Shown here piece by piece: positions 20,007 through 31,022 of a stretch of 64,000 bases of DNA. The stretch lies in the NCBI RefSeq assembly GCF_051622035.1, contig NC_135357.1, positions 35,199,691 to 35,263,690 of the forward strand, in the 5' to 3' direction. Position 1 is the first letter of the stretch. Each line of letters begins with the position of its first letter. Source of the DNA: Arctopsyche grandis. Its lineage: Eukaryota > Arthropoda > Insecta > Trichoptera > Hydropsychidae. The translations under genes and the position numbers were made by a program. The notes beneath the pieces were generated by a model, which had not been told where the DNA came from, searched no databases, and saw only the letters and a program-made list of their open reading frames with translations.

Positions 20007-20162
20007 AACACGACCACAACGTTCACGCTGTTGCGCAATACAGACACATCTGCCGTCGACGCGGAGGGGCGAAGTAGCCACAAGGAAATTTTAGCAGTTT
20101 GAAATTCATTCTGAAGCGTCCTCTCGTAACGACAGCATCCCTTTGGATCACTGCGATACACG

Positions 20163-20543
20163 ATGCCACCCAAGGGGAGTGGAAAAGCCGCGAAGAAATC
20201 TGGCGGCAAAGCCCAGAAGAACATCTCGAAGGGGGATGGAAAGAAGAAGAACAAGCGCAGGAGGAAGGAGAGTTACGCCATCTACATCTACAAGGTGTTG
20301 AAGCAGGTGCACCCCGACACCGGCATCTCGTCGAAGGCGATGAGCATCATGAACAGCTTCGTCAACGACATCTTCGAACGCATCGCAGCCGAGGCTTCTC
20401 GTCTCGCCCACTACAACAAGCGCTCCACCATCACTTCTCGGGAAATTCAGACCGCAGTCCGTCTCCTGCTTCCAGGAGAGTTGGCCAAGCACGCCGTCTC
20501 TGAAGGCACCAAAGCCGTCACCAAATACACCAGCTCCAAGTAG
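20163..20543 (+). CDS. H2B: histone H2B, copy 1
   Basis: 126-residue core histone. It begins [19 protein letters not shown] with a basic tail [20 protein letters not shown] and ends AVTKYTSSK, and the whole histone fold is intact. It shares a divergent promoter region of 267 bp with H2A. It differs from copy 2 only near residue 5 (KGSG versus KTSG). I see no clear TATA for H2B; a TTCATTCTG near 20104 may be its initiator. A stem-loop lies at 20577. Confidence 0.98.
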   Translation: MPPKGSGKAAKKSGGKAQKNISKGDGKKKNKRRRKESYAIYIYKVLKQVHPDTGISSKAMSIMNSFVNDIFERIAAEASRLAHYNKRSTITSREIQTAVRLLLPGELAKHAVSEGTKAVTKYTSSK

Positions 20544-20576
20544 ACGCCAACGTCCTATCGTTGAAGAACATGAAAA

Positions 20577-20592
20577 GGCCCTTTTCAGGGCC
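20577..20592 (+). terminator. histone 3' stem-loop, H2B copy 1
   Basis: GGCCCTTTTCAGGGCC, canonical, 34 nt past the stop. Confidence 0.95.
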
Positions 20593-21700
20593 ACCAATAC
20601 TCTTTACAAATAAAAATTTGGTTTAAAATTAACAGTTTCATCATTTGCATATTGGTAATTTTTTACTGCACTTTGGGTGTCATCTTTTATTCTAATGGAT
20701 TAACAACTAGCGATTAGCAGTCCCAACTACCTACTTTTTTTGTTGTGTTATATTTTTTCGTACCTGCTATTTTAAAATGTCATTGCCTACTCAGTCCTAA
20801 TAAGTAGTTTTATGACCGCTTCTCATAATTCTACCTTTTTTTGCATCCCCTGTGCTGTTACCTTTTTCTACATACTTCCTTTTAGCTTCACTTATTTTAA
20901 GTGTACAATATTTTTTTGCAGTTTGCCACTGATGTTTCGCATATATTGTGATCAACATGATAATAAACCACCGCAATTATTTTAGCTATTACCTCAAAGT
21001 ACTTTGCACTTCTTCGAACATAAGCACTTTTTACTTCAATTTCAAGGGTCCCCTGCGAAACATCAATTCCTTTTCTGTGCGTCTTGTCGGCTTGGTACTA
21101 GGCAAACATGAAAAATGTTTAATTTTTTGAAATGAATAAAATACGTGTGCATGTGACTAATAATAATTAATCGATAAATTGGAAACAGAGTTCATTTAAC
21201 GAAAAACCTGGCCAAACCGCAATAACACATTCGGGATGTTACACCAAAATTATTGTTGACTACAATAATAAGACTGTCGACATGAAATATGCTACGACTC
21301 TCATAGTTTATTTGAATCCTTTTTAAAATGGAAAATGAAAGTTTGCGAACTACTGCTACTAATAAAGACTGCGATTTACTGCTACTAATAAAGACTGTTG
21401 ACGTCAAACGTGCTACGTCGCACATAACATATTTGAATCCTTTTTATTGGTGTTAAATGGAAAATGAAACAAACTCCCCCGTGAATGCATATGCACATAT
21501 ACCATGAACAAATTCCAAAAAAACCTAGCCTTTTGATGATGTCAAAATTGAATTTGAATCCTTTTTGAAATGGAAAATGAAAGTTTGCGAAACAAATCCC
21601 CCCCGTGAATGCATATGTACATATACCACGGACAAATTCTAAAAAAACGTTGCGTTTTGATGATGTCAAAATATTAACCAACTTTATGTAAAAGAGTTTG
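20593..21700. other. H2B-H1 spacer with internal duplications
   Basis: AT-rich. Two direct copies of a unit of about 120 bp (about 21430-21548 and 21555-21672) share GAATCCTTTT, CCCCCGTGAATGCATATG and TTTTGATGATGTCAAAAT. A third partial unit precedes them. No gene. Confidence 0.7.
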
Positions 21701-21702
21701 GT

Positions 21703-21718
21703 AGCCCTGAAAAGGGCT
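21703..21718 (-). terminator. histone 3' stem-loop, H1
   Basis: Minus-strand AGCCCTTTTCAGGGCT, a canonical shape with A-T at the stem base. Confidence 0.93.
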
Positions 21719-21767
21719 TTTTAAATTGAGTTTTACGTCAATAGGCGATGGTGGTAGTAAAGCGAGA

Positions 21768-22430
21768 TTACTTCTTAGCGGCCGTCCTCTTGATGGCCTT
21801 GCTCTTGGCGGCGACTCCGGCCTTCTTGGGTTTGGGCGCTTTGGGTTTCTTTGTTGGGGGCTTTGTGGTGGTCTTGGCCTTAGTGGGGGTTTTAGACTTG
21901 GCGGCCTTCTTAGCCGGAGAAGCGGCGGCAGTCGTTTTCTTGGCAGCGGCTTTCTTGGGCTTGACTGCAGCGGCTGTAGTTTTCTTAGCTGCGGCGGGTT
22001 TGCGCTTCTGCACGCGTCCGGCTGCCTTGGCGGGGCTCTTAGCGGCGGCTGCGACTTTCTTGGGGGCGGCTTTGATCTTCTTAGCGGCGGGGGCGCCCTT
22101 CGCTTTGGCCTCCAGTTTGAAACTTCCAGCAGCGCCTTTGCCTTTGGTGCGAACCAGAGTGCCAGAGTCGACCGCGCCCTTCAGGTACTTTCTGATGAAA
22201 GGAGCCAGTTTGTCGGCGTCCACCTTGTAGTTGGCCGAAATGAACTTCTTGATGGCCTGGAGTGAGGATCCACCCCTTTCCTTGAGATCCGAGATAGCGT
22301 TGTTGACCATTTCCGAGGTCTTGGGATGAGTGGGCTTCTTCTGAGGCTTCTTGACGGCTGCGACTTTGGACTTCTTGGCCGGAGTCGTCGGTAGAGGAGA
22401 GGCTGCGACTGGAGATGCGGTGTCTGCCAT
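21768..22430 (-). CDS. H1: linker histone H1
   Basis: 220 residues. A short N-terminal tail ([17 protein letters not shown]) leads into a winged-helix globular domain at about residues 35-110 ([57 protein letters not shown]). A long Lys/Ala/Pro tail with AAAKK and PKKAA repeats binds linker DNA. It is the only H1 in the window; the matching gene of the second unit is gone (41268). No TATA is visible upstream, in line with H1 promoters elsewhere being TATA-less. Confidence 0.97.
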   Translation of the reverse strand: MADTASPVAASPLPTTPAKKSKVAAVKKPQKKPTHPKTSEMVNNAISDLKERGGSSLQAIKKFISANYKVDADKLAPFIRKYLKGAVDSGTLVRTKGKGAAGSFKLEAKAKGAPAAKKIKAAPKKVAAAAKSPAKAAGRVQKRKPAAAKKTTAAAVKPKKAAAKKTTAAASPAKKAAKSKTPTKAKTTTKPPTKKPKAPKPKKAGVAAKSKAIKRTAAKK

Positions 22431-22589
22431 CTTAGTTCTTCCCAGTTTGAGGATTGAAGAGAGAGTTTGAGAACGAGCGTTTCGAGTCGAGACGCGAGTG
22501 AATTTAATCGTTGCACGATCGGGGCATTGAGCGCTCGACGGAGCTCGCCGAACTTACGCGTTCGCTCTGTTCAGATTCTTCATCAAATC

Positions 22590-23390
22590 GTTCTCATTTC
22601 TGCTTCGCCTTGTCCCAAAATCTAGGTTTACTTAAAAAACTGCGCAATTTAATCGTTGCGTTGAAAACGGCAATCGTTTATAAGGGTTTTATCATCGTAA
22701 AAAGCTAAAATCTGTTGTTTAATTCGCATCAGCTTGAAATCAATGACTGATTCAATTTCAGAATGCATCCGCATCGTCACGCGGAGTGTCATTAAATGTG
22801 GAATAAATACACAATTTAAATGTTTACAACTGTTTTTACTGTCTAATATCGTTCTTAAATATTTAGATAAATGTCCAAAAGCTATTTCAAGTGTATAATT
22901 AACGTAATAAAGTAATGAGATGAAATTGAAACCACCAATCGTAACACACAGAACAGTCACTTCAGTCTTCGATACTCGACAATACAAATTATCATTTCTG
23001 CTTCGCTTAGTCCCAAAATTGCCAATTTTCTAAAAAAGTATTCAAATGAATCGATGTATTTAAAACAGCAATCGTAAATTAGGATTATATCGTCTTAAAA
23101 TACTAAAATTCTTTATATAATTCACGTTAGCACACGAGCAATGACAAATTCAATTTAAGAATGAGTCCACACCGTCACGTAGAGCGTCGTTAAAAATGAA
23201 ATATTAATGTATTTTAATAGTTTACATCTGTAATCAATGTCGAATATTATTTTTAAACATTTTTACAATAATATAAAAGTCATCTTTAATACATTAATAT
23301 GTTAATAAATGAATTAGATGATATTGAAACAAACAATCGTAACACAGATCGATCTATAATCTCTATTATCAATTGACGCCTTTAATCTTT
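22590..23390. repeat. diverged tandem duplication of about 400 bp upstream of H1
   Basis: Two units (about 22590-22985 and 22993-23390) share TCATTTCTGCTTCGC, GTCCCAAAAT, GGCAATCGT-like and CCGTCACG-like words in the same order, with many differences. No gene. Confidence 0.65.
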
Positions 23391-23665
23391 TCCTTTATCT
23401 AAAAACATCATTTATTAATTCTTAGTGCTTATATATATAAATTATAAACTAAATTATTATTGAAAATTTGGAAGATTCTTTAAAATATTTCCGATTAATG
23501 ACATCGATTTGACTTTACTTATATTTTAAAACAAGAGTGATTCAAATGGCGTGCAGATTTTAAATGTTTAAAATTTATCCGAGTGTCCTTCCATAACTTT
23601 CAAAAACATACTTTGTAACGAATTTAATTTTGAACTTGGAAATCCTAAATCACTGCTATACCATT

Positions 23666-23743
23666 TAATAATTGATATAAGTCTGCGGAAAACAGCCAAT
23701 GTAGTAATAATTGATATAAGTCTGCGGAAAACAGCCAATGTAG
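23666..23743. repeat. 39-bp direct tandem duplication
   Basis: Two perfect adjacent copies containing AATTGATATAAGTCTGCGG and AACAGCCAATGTAG. Confidence 0.9.
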
Positions 23744-23789
23744 TAAGTTATATTGGGTTACATCCAAATTTATATTCTACATACAGCAG

Positions 23790-24207
23790 GTATATATTTA
23801 GCATCACTGAGGTCATAGGTTCGTGTCCTCGCCACTGCTGGTTAGATTTGGGGGTTTTGTGACTCCAAATCGATCGTTTCTCTATCAGAGTTTGCCAATT
23901 TTATCTGATCATTGCTGAAACGGTTCCTGAAAATTGGTATTAAAAAATCTAATCCTGTTGTCACAAAAATCTGCCTGTGTATAATTTGTATTAATTATAC
24001 ACAGTAATCTGAAATCCATAGATGTCACTATGATTATTATTTCTGATTAATTGTTATATTCTATATATTCTGATTCTATATGTATGTATTACTGTATTTC
24101 TGATTTCTGATTGTTTATGTATTTCATTAACGTACACCCGTCGCATTGGAGCTAATCTGTAATGGCGAGTGTGTATTGATTGTGACAATAAAATAAAATA
24201 AAATACA
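23790..24207 (+). mobile_element. tRNA-derived SINE, second copy (head truncated)
   Basis: Same body as 17842-18360, with GGTTCGTGTCC as a degraded B-box and an AATAAAATAAAATA tail. The A-box part of the head is missing. Confidence 0.85.
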
Positions 24208-24235
24208 TGGACCAATTTTATTTTGTAATATAGCC

Positions 24236-24848
24236 AGAGATACGCCGGCAGGCGTTGTATTCTTATATAAAAAAATAAATAAAAATACTATCCACTAAAC
24301 CTTTCCAGGTAGCATTGAAAAAAAATGCATTGAACATGGGTCGTGTAAACCATGTCAATGTTTTTAAATACTGTTTTACACCGGAAATTTTAAATTTATA
24401 ACCATAGCAGAATTGTTAAGTATTTTAGATTGTGGATTGGTATTTAGATTGTGCTTGTGGTTAATATTTTTAATGATAATTCCTCTGAGTTCAATCCATG
24501 CCTATCGATCTAGAGAATTATCTAGGATTCGATTCATATTTTAGATTGTGAACATTACATTTTAAAAACAATGAAGATGGAACTAGTTTTGGAAAAATAC
24601 ATTCATTAATAGACTTTTTTTGTTTATTTTATATTGTTGATATATTAGAGTCAAAACACATCTTTAAAAAACTCGAAATCTTCAACGATAATTATCTAGG
24701 GTAAAGATCTAGGGTTTGTTTGTGGATTAGCTACAATATTTATACCTGCTTTTTATTGGATTTCTAAATAATTTTACTTGGAAATGTTGGCGAAATTTTT
24801 AGCGTGGCGGGCTTTCAACAGAAAAGACGTCAGCACTTTAAGGGTTAA
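24236..24848 (-). mobile_element. piggyBac-type MITE in H1-H4 spacer
   Basis: Inverted, diverged copy of the MITE at 31250-32093. One end AAGGGTTAA (24845-24848 TTAA) is kept together with GACGTC; the other end is lost near 24236. Shares TTGGCGAAATTTT and ACATGGGTCGTGTAA. Confidence 0.7.
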
Positions 24849-25334
24849 TAAATGATCTTAAATGGCCAACATGCTATTTATTTATGTAAATAGTCGGTCA
24901 ATGGGGGAATCAAATCCAGGAAGATAAAGAAAATTCAACGTTTTATTGTGTTCTTTTTTAACCCACCTACATACATATATATGTATGATGCAGGGTTTGT
25001 TGACATTCTTCCGACCTTTTTATGTGACACAACTTTAAATACACGAAACTTCATCGAATAATTCGCCAAGGATCAGGAAAATTTTAGAATATAAATAGAC
25101 GCGAATGACGCATAAACGAAAGAATATGCTAAAATGAAATTGAGATGTTATTCGTTCATCAATAAGTTAACAGACAAGGTCATTATAATCCTAATGAATT
25201 AATTTATTTACTGATATATCGCTTATAGGGTAAATGTACGCAAGGTAGCAGCTTGATAAATTCTATTAAGTGTAATTTGTTATGCAAATATCAAATACGT
25301 AACTCAGAACCGAAAACTTTGTAAATGGTTTGGT
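24849..25334. other. H4 downstream spacer
   Basis: AT-rich, no gene. The last 130 bp resemble 41320-41447 downstream of H4 copy 2. Confidence 0.6.
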
Positions 25335-25350
25335 GGCCCTGAAAAGGGCC
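25335..25350 (-). terminator. histone 3' stem-loop, H4 copy 1
   Basis: Canonical GGCCCTTTTCAGGGCC on the minus strand. Confidence 0.95.
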
Positions 25351-25384
25351 TTTTTTTGTTTACGATGTCAATTCATTTATTTGT

Positions 25385-25702
<318 letters not shown>

Positions 25703-25772
25703 TCAGTGAAGTGTCGGTCGAACGAGAGTGAGAGCTAGACAGGCGTCCGAACAGGACGAACTCTGGCGAGCG

Positions 25773-25784
25773 AATGAGTCTCAA
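25773..25784 (-). repeat. target-site duplication of LINE C, H4 side
   Basis: Twelve bases, TTGAGACTCATT on the minus strand, identical to 30651-30662. It contains the H4 initiator A. Confidence 0.93.
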
Positions 25785-26054
25785 GTAGTTGTGGCTGCGT
25801 TTTAACGATAGTTTATAGGGAGTGCCACTCCCTTAACCTATCCATCGAACGTGTTGTATGGGATCGGACTCTCGGTGATGTTTGTGGTGCGGGCTGGCGG
25901 CTGCTCGCTTGTGGGGTGTTTGTCGATCTGGAACACTAAGCAAAATTAGTGCAACATCTGTGGGATACTGTCGGGGTTAGTGTGTTAGTGGGTGGTTAGC
26001 GGGTATGGACCGTTTGGAGGTGGTTGAGTCTGGTTAATTAAATTGGGTGCTATT

Positions 26055-28748
26055 TTAGCCTATACCCATCTTCAGAATGTCGATGGGTCTTTGATTGGAC
26101 GTGAGTTTGGTCACACTGAGGGAATTGATCAGGGGATTGTCTATTTTGCCGAGAGACTTGAAGTAGTTCACGGCAAGTTTGTGTATGTGTTTGTCGAGGT
26201 AGTCAATGCTTAGGTCATTGTGAATTATAGTGTTTCTTGTGTACCAGTCGTAGTTGCCCGTGGCTCGCAAGAATTTGTTTTGAATTGTCTGTAGTCTGAG
26301 TATGGATCTGTTGGAGATGGTAGTGTGAGCCCACACGGGGCTCGCGTACGTGATTTGTGGGCGGATGATGGATTTATACAGCAAGCACTTGTTTTTAAGC
26401 GAGAGCTTGCTGTTTGGTTTGCATAGTGGGTAAAGCTTTGACGCAACTGCCCTAGCTTTACGCACCGCGTTAGTGATGTGGGGTCTCCAGGTTAATTTGC
26501 GGTCGATTATTACCCCCAGGTAGCGGGTAGACGTGGTCCAGTTGACTGGTTTGTCGTTTATAATGACTGGCTTGGCTGGTTTGCACCGTTTTTTACGTCT
26601 GGAGAAGAATATTGCCTGACTTTTATCCGGGTTGATTTTCATCAGCCATTTATCGTACCACGCTACCAGTTGGTCCGAGTACTTCTGGAGGGCGAGCGAG
26701 ACTCCCTTGGGGCCGACGGAGCTCGCTAAGATGGCCGTGTCGTCGGCGTACTGTGCGATGTTTGTGTACCTATGTGTAGGAGTGGGTATGTCGTGTGTGT
26801 AAAGGTTGAATAGCGTGGGGCCGAGGATGGAGCCTTGGGGTACCCCAGCGGAGATGCCTCGCTGAGTTGATATGCGGTCCTTGAGTTTGACCTGAAATCT
26901 CCTTTCTCTTAGGAAGGATGCGGTAGAACGTATTGAGTGGGGGGTGATGTTGGCGGCAATCATTTTGTAAAGGAGGCCAGAGTGCCAGACTTTATCGAAG
27001 GCTTTGGAAATGTCTAGGAAGATTGCTCCAGTAGACATGTTGTGGTCGAAACCGTCTATAACGGTTTCAACAACTCTGTGAATCTGGTGAACGGCAGAGT
27101 GTTGGGGTCTGAAGCCAAATTGTGTTTTGGGAAGAAGGTCAATATTTGCGATTTCGCTGTTGAGATTTGAGATTAAGATCCGTTCCAGGATCTTACTCAG
27201 TGAGGATAGCAAGCTGATGGGTCGGTAACTTGTTGCGAGGGAGGGGTTCGAGTAGGGTTTTCTGATGAGAATGACATTGGCGAGTTTCCATTGACTCGGA
27301 AAGTAGCAGATTCTGTTGGTGGCATTTAGTATTGCCGTGAGTGCAGCGATGGCTTTTTGAGGGAGTTCTTTTAGAGCTTTGTTGGAAATTCCGTCAGGGC
27401 CAGGGGCCTTTTTGGCGGCGATAGTTTTGATGATGTTTAGGACTTCAAGCGGCGAAGTGGCGACAATGGGTACTGGGGCTGGGTTTTCGAGGTAGCTGTT
27501 GACGGAGCTTTCAACCATTTGGCAAAAGTCACTTTGCAGGTTGAAGTTTGAGAGAGAGAATTGGTCCTGGAGACTGTCGGCTAGGGCTTCCGCTTTATCG
27601 GCGGTGGAGTAGACGAACTTATCTCCAACTTTGATCCTGTCGATCCTGTTGCCGTTGCTTCTGAAGATTTTTGACAGTTTCCAGAAACCGTTATGTCCGT
27701 CTTCTAGCGCTCTGAGTTTGGTATCCCAGTTGTCGTTTCGTAGTTGCCACAAGGCATTTTTAACGTCTTGTTGAAGTCTGTTCATTCGCTGTTTGAGGAT
27801 TGGGTCCTTGTACCTTTGGAATGCCTTCCTAGCTCTATTCTTAAGGCGAATAAGATCGCGAATGTCGGGGGGTAAAGCTTGCGGGTGCAAAGGGGAGTGG
27901 GGTGTGGTGGTGGTGCTGGCGTCTAAGGCTGACTGTATTTCATCCGTGAGTATGTTAATAGCGGAGTCTATTTCTTGGGTGGTGTGAATTGAGTGGGGGT
28001 AAGTGACGGTGTGATGAAGGAGAGTTGAGAATTTCTCCCAAGATATGGTACTTCGGAGGATGGGGTTTATAGTTACGGGTGTGTTGGTGAGTTCTAGTAT
28101 GACCGGGTGATGGTCGGAAGAAAGATCATTTACTACAGTCAGGGACTGCGCGCCCGGAAAATTTTGAGTTAGAACGATGTCTAAGATATCGGGTCTGCCT
28201 TTGAAGTTAATGGGGATTCTTGTGGGTTCGTCTGGGGCCGTGACGGAAACTTTTGGGTTTGAAAGTTGGGAGTAACTTAAAAGAATTTTTCCATTATTGT
28301 TAGTGGCTTGACTGTTCCATCTGGAATGTTTGGCGTTAAGGTCGCCTGCGGCAATGGTGGCTTTGTTGGTGTTGAATATTTTGTCCAAGTCTGTGGTGAG
28401 TAAGTGTTGTTTTGGTGGGTTGTATACTGCGTGGAGGATGAGTGGGGTGCCAGTGTTAGTCCAAACTTCTACCGACGTCAGTTCTATCCCTGTGGTGATC
28501 GGCCGCGGGGCCAAGTTGTGTTGAATTGTGTGTTTGATGAATATGGCAGTGCCGCCGGCGGCTTTGCCTATTCTGTCGTTTCTGTATGTGGTGTAGTTTG
28601 GGAAGTTTAGTCGATTGCCAGGTTTGAGCCAAGTTTCGTTTACTAGTGCGATATCAATGGAGTGTTGGAGCAAGAATTGCTCGAATTCGACACGCTTGCT
28701 GAGTATGCTGCAGGCGTTCCAGTAAACGATCTTGAGGTAGCAAGTCAT
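26055..28748 (-). CDS. LINE copy C ORF2, endonuclease and reverse transcriptase
   Basis: 897 residues, uninterrupted. Endonuclease motifs are WNACSI, NETWL, AGDLNAKHSRW and SSDHHPV; reverse transcriptase motifs are DISKAFDKVW, VPQGSILGP and YADD. It differs from copy D at a handful of residues and lacks D's internal ten-residue deletion. It matches copy B closely over the whole length. It begins in the ATGA overlap with the ORF1 stop at 28745. Confidence 0.95.
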   Translation of the reverse strand: MTCYLKIVYWNACSILSKRVEFEQFLLQHSIDIALVNETWLKPGNRLNFPNYTTYRNDRIGKAAGGTAIFIKHTIQHNLAPRPITTGIELTSVEVWTNTGTPLILHAVYNPPKQHLLTTDLDKIFNTNKATIAAGDLNAKHSRWNSQATNNNGKILLSYSQLSNPKVSVTAPDEPTRIPINFKGRPDILDIVLTQNFPGAQSLTVVNDLSSDHHPVILELTNTPVTINPILRSTISWEKFSTLLHHTVTYPHSIHTTQEIDSAINILTDEIQSALDASTTTTPHSPLHPQALPPDIRDLIRLKNRARKAFQRYKDPILKQRMNRLQQDVKNALWQLRNDNWDTKLRALEDGHNGFWKLSKIFRSNGNRIDRIKVGDKFVYSTADKAEALADSLQDQFSLSNFNLQSDFCQMVESSVNSYLENPAPVPIVATSPLEVLNIIKTIAAKKAPGPDGISNKALKELPQKAIAALTAILNATNRICYFPSQWKLANVILIRKPYSNPSLATSYRPISLLSSLSKILERILISNLNSEIANIDLLPKTQFGFRPQHSAVHQIHRVVETVIDGFDHNMSTGAIFLDISKAFDKVWHSGLLYKMIAANITPHSIRSTASFLRERRFQVKLKDRISTQRGISAGVPQGSILGPTLFNLYTHDIPTPTHRYTNIAQYADDTAILASSVGPKGVSLALQKYSDQLVAWYDKWLMKINPDKSQAIFFSRRKKRCKPAKPVIINDKPVNWTTSTRYLGVIIDRKLTWRPHITNAVRKARAVASKLYPLCKPNSKLSLKNKCLLYKSIIRPQITYASPVWAHTTISNRSILRLQTIQNKFLRATGNYDWYTRNTIIHNDLSIDYLDKHIHKLAVNYFKSLGKIDNPLINSLSVTKLTSNQRPIDILKMGIG

Positions 28749-30397
28749 TTTTTATGTTGGTGGGTGAGCATGAGCAGGATGGCATTTATCGAGTCAATGG
28801 ACTGTTCGATTTTGCTCATCCGATTTGAAAGGTCTTGGTTTGGGTTCCAGCTAGTGTTGATGTTGGGTTGTTGGGTGGGAGGGGTTAGGGGAGGGAAATT
28901 TGAGTTTTCGTGTCTATATTGCGGTACGTTGGTCTTCGTTGGTTGGGGGTGGGAGGGGTTGGGGTTTCGGGGTTGGCGGGAGTTCTTCCTGCTTTTGTTG
29001 TTGGGATTTGAAGGGCAGCCTCTGTAGCTGGAAACGTGAGGGCCTCTGCAGCTGGTGCAAGTTGGAGTGGAGGTTGTTGACACACAGTCAGTGGTCAAAT
29101 GGGGTCCTGCACATTTGATGCACAGGGGGGCGACATGGCAGTTGTAGGAGCCGTGACCGAAGCCTTGGCAGCGGTGACACTGCGGTACAGTATCACCACG
29201 GCGAAGTGATTCGGTGCGAACCAGTTGGCCGAAGATGCTGGAGAGGTTGAACAACCTCTTCCCCTCTTCGTCACGTGTGGTTTCGACAGTGAACATGGGC
29301 ATGTCGCGCTTGTCACGTCGTGATTTCATGACGGTGGCTTTACTGGCTTTGTAGCCAAGATCGGCCAACTCGGCGAGGACTTCTGACTCGGAATAGTTGG
29401 GGCTAATGCCTCTAATGACCAGTTTGAGCGGTTTGTCTTCCGTTAGAGGGTGGGCATAGAATTGGAATTGTTCATCTTGGAGCATTTTTGTGATTTGGCG
29501 GTAATCATCGATGGTGCATGGTGTGATTTTGACTCTGTTTTCAGAGTAGACGGCTGTGAATTTGAGGTTACGTCCGTCGAGTTTCCTTTGAACTACCTTG
29601 TAGTCCGATGGCAACCTTAGAAAGATTGGAGCAACTTTAGGTTTGGGAAGCACATCCGAAACGGTGTTTCTGGATGGGTGAGCGGGGCTTGTGGTCTGGG
29701 GGGGTGTACGAATTTGAGGCGTGTTTGCCGACGGTGTGCTGAGGGCCGCTTGTTGGGTGGGTGTGTTGTGAATTGGACGCTTCTGAATATGTTTCCGATT
29801 TCGGATGATGCCAACAGGGAAGGAGTATTCCTCTGGTTGTGGTGCAGGTGTTTGTGTAGGTGCAGGTGTTTGGGTAGGTGTGGGTGATTGTGTAGGTGTG
29901 GGTGGTTGTGTGGGTTCAGGTGCGGCTGCTGATGCGGGTGGGGACTTGGCAGCGGAAGTAACCTCCATTTTGTTAGACTGCACGGATTCGGAATCGGAGT
30001 CGAAGTCGGATTCCGCAAGTGCCGCGTATCTGTTGCTGGTGGGTGGGGGCGACTGTAATTGTGTGTGTGTGGTGTTGAGTGGGCTCGTCATTCTACGCTT
30101 ACCGTTTTTGCGTGGTGACGTCTGAGGGGATGTGGCCATATCCTTCGTCTTTGTGGTCGTCGTTGTCGACTGAGCCTGCGACATGTTTGACGCGAGGTTT
30201 CCCAGTTGGGCGGAGTGGGCTGCTTGGTCAGCTGCTCGTTGGGCTGCGTGAGTCGCGATTAACTTTTTGAGGGAAGCGTTTTCTTCCCTCATTTCTTGGT
30301 ACGCCTTCACGAGTTTTTTAAAGTCATGTTCCGTGAATTTATGCGTTTTAGCGCTAGTGTCACTGCCACCACGGCCATCGCGCCGCACACTGGCCAT
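28745..30397 (-). CDS. LINE copy C ORF1, gag-like RNA-binding protein
   Basis: 550 residues. An N-terminal coiled-coil-like region (FTEHDFKKLVKAYQEMREEN) is followed by Thr/Pro-rich repeats (PTQPPTPTQSPTPTQTPAPT). Then come the conserved Jockey-type domain (FQFYAHPLTEDKPLKLVIRGI) and CCHC knuckles starting CHRCQGFGHGSYNC. Nearly identical to copy D. The N-terminal half is unrelated to copy B at the level I can see. Confidence 0.92.
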   Translation of the reverse strand: MASVRRDGRGGSDTSAKTHKFTEHDFKKLVKAYQEMREENASLKKLIATHAAQRAADQAAHSAQLGNLASNMSQAQSTTTTTKTKDMATSPQTSPRKNGKRRMTSPLNTTHTQLQSPPPTSNRYAALAESDFDSDSESVQSNKMEVTSAAKSPPASAAAPEPTQPPTPTQSPTPTQTPAPTQTPAPQPEEYSFPVGIIRNRKHIQKRPIHNTPTQQAALSTPSANTPQIRTPPQTTSPAHPSRNTVSDVLPKPKVAPIFLRLPSDYKVVQRKLDGRNLKFTAVYSENRVKITPCTIDDYRQITKMLQDEQFQFYAHPLTEDKPLKLVIRGISPNYSESEVLAELADLGYKASKATVMKSRRDKRDMPMFTVETTRDEEGKRLFNLSSIFGQLVRTESLRRGDTVPQCHRCQGFGHGSYNCHVAPLCIKCAGPHLTTDCVSTTSTPTCTSCRGPHVSSYRGCPSNPNNKSRKNSRQPRNPNPSHPQPTKTNVPQYRHENSNFPPLTPPTQQPNINTSWNPNQDLSNRMSKIEQSIDSINAILLMLTHQHKK

Positions 30398-30650
30398 CTT
30401 GTGGGTGGGTTTTTTGTTTGTTGTGTCACTGTCACTTGTCGCTTGTCACTGTCACTATCACTTTTGTTTATTTGGCTGTTGCTAGGACAGCTTCTCATTC
30501 CCAGAGGGACGCGTTCGGAGAGTCGAGCGGTAGTTACATCGTGGTTTCGGCGACGCAGCTGTTATAGACAGCTGTTTGTAGCGCGGGTAACGACAACGAC
30601 TGCGCGGCGGGACACGTCCGAGCACTGCGGGCGCTGGGCGCGAACTCTAT

Positions 30651-30662
30651 AATGAGTCTCAA
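30651..30662 (-). repeat. target-site duplication of LINE C, promoter side
   Basis: Same twelve bases as 25773-25784. It starts 22 nt downstream of the first T of the H4 TATA box. Confidence 0.93.
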
Positions 30663-30684
30663 CAAGAAAACGCCCGTATTTATA
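30653..30684 (-). promoter_or_regulatory. displaced H4 copy 1 promoter
   Basis: Minus-strand TATAAATA (first T at 30684) and, 31 nt on, the A of TCATT (30653). It now points into LINE C rather than into H4. Confidence 0.8.
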
Positions 30685-30920
30685 CTTTCGGCGGCAGTGA
30701 CTCATTATCACCAATTTTCCCAATAAATGCATACGATGCCAACAGAAACTTGCGACGAGGAATAGTAATATTTATTACATTTTATATGTGAATTAATCAA
30801 AATTATAAGATAAAAAAATCAATCGGGATTTCACTAGTTTTCAAACACGTTCAGTGCTTCTCAACGTGGTCGAATTTTTTCAACTAATTAATTTATTATT
30901 TAGAAACAAATGTAGATTTT

Positions 30921-31022
30921 CTTCTTTGTGGCTACGTTTTATCGATAGTTTTCTAGAGTAGTGACACTCCCTTGACCTATCTATCTAACGTGTTATATGG
31001 TATCGGACTCTCGGTGATGTTG
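30921..31022 (-). mobile_element. LINE copy E, 102-bp 3' UTR fragment
   Basis: Minus-strand 3' end of the same LINE (ACATCACCGAGAGTCCGAT to GCCACAAAGAAG), heavily 5'-truncated. Flanked by perfect 12-bp duplications (plus-strand AATGTAGATTTT at 30909-30920 and 31023-31034). On the minus strand TATATAAG starts at 31056, 22 nt before the duplication. Confidence 0.88.

Larger units (their letters stand above)
25785..30650 (-). mobile_element. Jockey-clade LINE copy C, apparently complete, at the H4 start site
   Basis: ORF1 and ORF2 are both intact and overlap at ATGA. The 5' UTR is about 253 nt with GTGACA-type repeats, and the 3' UTR has no poly(A), ending GCCACAACTAC. A perfect 12-bp target duplication flanks it. 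It lies in the same direction as H4. Its TATA-like CTATAAAC has its first T at 25817, 32 nt from the 3' end. Confidence 0.95.

Noticed and set aside
19443-22265. Long open frames antisense to H2A, H2B and H1 (also 34085-35113)
   Set aside because: Shadows of conserved GC-rich histone coding sequence on the other strand.
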